Assembly: GCA_003523945.1 (NCBI GenBank)
Contig: DOFS01000293.1
Coordinates: 1-17,010, forward strand
Source: Nitrospiraceae bacterium
Lineage (GTDB): Bacteria; Nitrospirota; Nitrospiria; Nitrospirales; UBA8639
Length of the DNA stretch: 17,010 nt
Reading direction: 5' to 3'
Every line of letters begins with the position of its first letter. Positions within the stretch are counted from its first letter, which is position 1. Below are positions 15,864-17,010 of the stretch, in pieces. The position numbers and the translations under genes are program-made. The notes under the pieces were generated by a model, which was not told the DNA's origin, searched no databases, and saw only the letters and a list, made by a program, of their open reading frames with translations.

Positions 15864-16175
15864 AACCGCAAGAGGAAAGGGGGTCTCATATGGACGACCT
15901 TACTCCACCGGATCAGGTTGGCCCATCGGCGGCAAAACCCGCCTCTCTCTCCTGACGGGCCTTCTCGTTTTTGCCGAATCATATCCCTGCTCCAACACCA
16001 GCATGCCGAAGGGCACATGCCAGCGGGCAACCCACTGGGCTTGGAAGTGAGTCATATGAGGGATCTTCAACCTTCACATTTGGAAAATTCGGCCAAACCA
16101 TAAACGAGGAACCCGTCACTAGCCTTCTGATGGGCCACGTTAAACATGAGGTTTTCCTTCTGTGGTATATGCCAC

Positions 16176-16225
16176 ACAATCCGAGGGGCTCCCGTTGTAT
16201 GGGACTGGCCCCTCGGGTTGTTTTT
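16176..16225 (+). terminator. Strong intrinsic terminator
   Basis: A 14-bp stem: ACAA-T-CCGAGGGGC (16176-16189) pairs with GCCCCTCGG-G-TTGT (16208-16221), with one T-G wobble. The apical loop has an inner TCCC/GGGA helix, and a T run ends at 16225. It terminates the unit starting near 15806 and isolates it from the deaminase gene 70 nt downstream. Confidence 0.85.
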
Positions 16226-16294
16226 CATACAAATACTAAAACATAATTACTGTTCTTCACTTCTCCAACCTCTGAAACACCCCGATCCCTTGCC

Positions 16295-16891
16295 ATGAGC
16301 ATCCCTCCCACACGATTTCAGCCATTTTGCATTGAGTTACCAGGCTGGATCACCGAATATCTTCTACAACAACCGGAGACTTATCCGACTCCGGAAGCTC
16401 GGATGGAACTGGTCATTAAGCTGGCGCAACTCAACATTCATTATGGAACAGGGGGGCCATTTGGAGCAGGGGTTTTCCGATTAGACACCCAACAACTGGT
16501 CGCGCCAGGCGTGAATCTGGTCCTTTCGTCAAAGAGTGCCATTGCCCATGCTGAAATCGTCGCCATCATGATGGCACAGCAAATAGCGGGATCCCATGAT
16601 TTGGGTGCGAAAGGGCTTCCTGACCACGAACTTGTTACCAGTTGCGAACCATGCGGTATGTGTCTTGGGGCAATTTCCTGGTCCGGCGTTCGGCAAATCG
16701 TCTGTGGCGCCAAGGGAAGCGACGCCGAAGCGGTTGGTTTTGACGAAGGCCCGAAACCTACACATTGGGTCACTGAACTTGAGCAGAGAGGGATTGCCGT
16801 GACCATGAATATTGGGCAAGCCGACGCAGCCTCTGTCTTACAGCAATATGCTCAAAAAGGCGGAGAGGTGTATAACGGCCGGCAAGGGTAG
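16295..16891 (+). CDS. Nucleobase deaminase of the guanine deaminase/CDA-like fold
   Basis: This is a zinc-dependent deaminase of 198 residues. HAE (85-87) supplies the zinc-binding His85 and the proton-shuttling Glu87. SCEPCGMC (116-123) supplies Cys120 and Cys123. GPFGAGV and the Asn in APGVNLV match the substrate-pocket strands. SCEPCGMCLGAISWSGV followed by an AVGFDEG-like tail resembles the bacterial guanine deaminase (GuaD) branch more than tRNA adenosine deaminase TadA; Gly replaces the usual Pro in PCPMC. It has about 35 more N-terminal residues than B. subtilis GuaD. There is no Shine-Dalgarno before the ATG. It is separated from the upstream unit by a strong terminator and followed after 48 nt by a DIGG-motif gene. 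Confidence 0.88.
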   Translation: MSIPPTRFQPFCIELPGWITEYLLQQPETYPTPEARMELVIKLAQLNIHYGTGGPFGAGVFRLDTQQLVAPGVNLVLSSKSAIAHAEIVAIMMAQQIAGSHDLGAKGLPDHELVTSCEPCGMCLGAISWSGVRQIVCGAKGSDAEAVGFDEGPKPTHWVTELEQRGIAVTMNIGQADAASVLQQYAQKGGEVYNGRQG

Positions 16892-16939
16892 ATGGCCCTC
16901 ATTCTGCCAGCCCATTCCAACTTTCGAGGAGAAATTCAG

Positions 16940-17010
16940 ATGCCCCCTAAACAAAGCAAGTCAAAAACTTCCAACTCATCCTCTATAACCCTCGCCATTG
17001 ATATTGGCGG
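16940..17010 (+). CDS. ROK/polyphosphate-glucokinase-like protein, N-terminus only
   Basis: Only 23 codons are in the window. AGGAGA (16927-16932) with 7-nt spacing supports the ATG at 16940. After a Lys/Ser-rich leader the sequence reads ITLAIDIGG, the phosphate-1 loop of the actin-like ATPase superfamily as found in ROK kinases and polyphosphate glucokinases. Other superfamily members (BadF-type, acetate-kinase-like) cannot be excluded from so little sequence. Confidence 0.65.
   Translation, partial: MPPKQSKSKTSNSSSITLAIDIG

Larger units (their letters stand above)
15806..16225 (+). ncRNA. Candidate structured non-coding RNA, about 420 nt
   Basis: The unit is bounded by a consensus-like promoter and a strong intrinsic terminator. 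Predicted helices include TGAAAGGAGA/TCTCCTTTCA (15831-15863), AAGG-GTC/GAC-CCTT (15877-15901), GGCCC/GGGCC (15920-15961) enclosing GGCGG/CCGCC with a CAAAAC loop (15928-15943), TGCC-GAAG-GGCA (about 16003-16014) and TGTGG/CCACA (16161-16176). Known large RNAs were considered: tmRNA, RNase P RNA, 6S and SRP signatures are not present. An 86-codon frame (15843-16103) runs through it but is rich in Arg, His, Pro and Ser and looks non-coding. A 21-codon ORF at 15890-15955, preceded by AAGGGGG at good spacing, is the most credible short peptide. A long leader of the deaminase gene is the alternative reading. Confidence 0.4.
15551..16294. other. 744-nt gene-poor region with RNA-like structure
   Basis: No protein gene here is convincing by codon pattern or family resemblance. 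The stretch holds two structured units, described separately: a long-range-paired element (15583-15709) and a promoter-to-terminator unit (15771-16225). From 16226 to 16294 the sequence is A/T-rich, then pyrimidine-rich, with no Shine-Dalgarno before the deaminase start. Confidence 0.7.

Noticed and set aside
15843..16103. 86-codon ORF with AAAGGAG just upstream
   Set aside because: The SD is only three bases from the ATG and is fully paired in a 10-bp hairpin; composition is Arg/His/Pro/Ser-rich with no recognisable domain. Treated as part of the ncRNA candidate.
15806..16225. RNase P RNA, because of GAGGAAAG near 15872
   Set aside because: The following bases and the conserved ACAGAA and 3' pairing elements of RNase P RNA are missing.

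Overview
The window looks like chromosomal DNA of a Nitrospirota bacterium, most likely Nitrospira or a close relative. The main evidence is a 20S proteasome core (prcB, prcA) next to a PafA-type ligase. Outside Actinobacteria this gene set is known mainly from Nitrospirae and a few other phyla. Gene density is high, with short overlaps between genes. I saw no tRNA, rRNA, CRISPR array, transposase or phage gene. The taxonomic call is inference.

Layout. (1) 1-3908: the end of a proteasome cluster: prcB (cut by the left edge just after its catalytic Thr), prcA, a 279-nt gap with a possible promoter and a coupled mini-ORF, pafA, and an M23 peptidase overlapping pafA by 4 nt. The Pup/UBact modifier, Dop and the ATPase ring are not in the window and are presumably upstream. 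(2) 4026-4583: a LOG-family phosphoribohydrolase, convergent with (3) 4595-5437 (minus), an exported concanavalin-like domain protein. (4) 5786-12553: a tripartite efflux module. It has a TolC-like outer-membrane factor, then after a 318-nt gap a membrane-fusion protein, a MacB-type ATPase and a MacB/FtsX permease. These are followed without a break by a degenerate CPBP membrane protein and an RNase Z-like metallo-beta-lactamase-fold protein. (5) 12578-13414: a small GlpM/DUF3147-like membrane protein and a DUF6941-like protein. (6) 13769-15550: a TraB/GumN-family protein convergent with a short-chain dehydrogenase. (7) 15551-16294: 744 nt without a convincing protein gene but rich in RNA-like structure. 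(8) 16295-17010: a guanine-deaminase-like enzyme and the first 23 codons of a DIGG-motif (ROK/polyphosphate-glucokinase-like) gene.

The protein genes mostly belong to known families. The least explained part is 15551-16294. It holds a long-range-paired element ending in T5 (15583-15709). Right after it is a self-contained unit: a TTGACA-17-TAGCAT promoter, a 10-bp perfect hairpin that buries a Shine-Dalgarno-like sequence, more hairpins, and a 14-bp stem terminator with a U-tract (16176-16225). I read this second unit as a candidate structured non-coding RNA of about 420 nt. Other points of interest are a mini-ORF coupled to pafA, a shared extended -10 motif in front of the two halves of the efflux system, and an RNase Z-like gene in an efflux operon.
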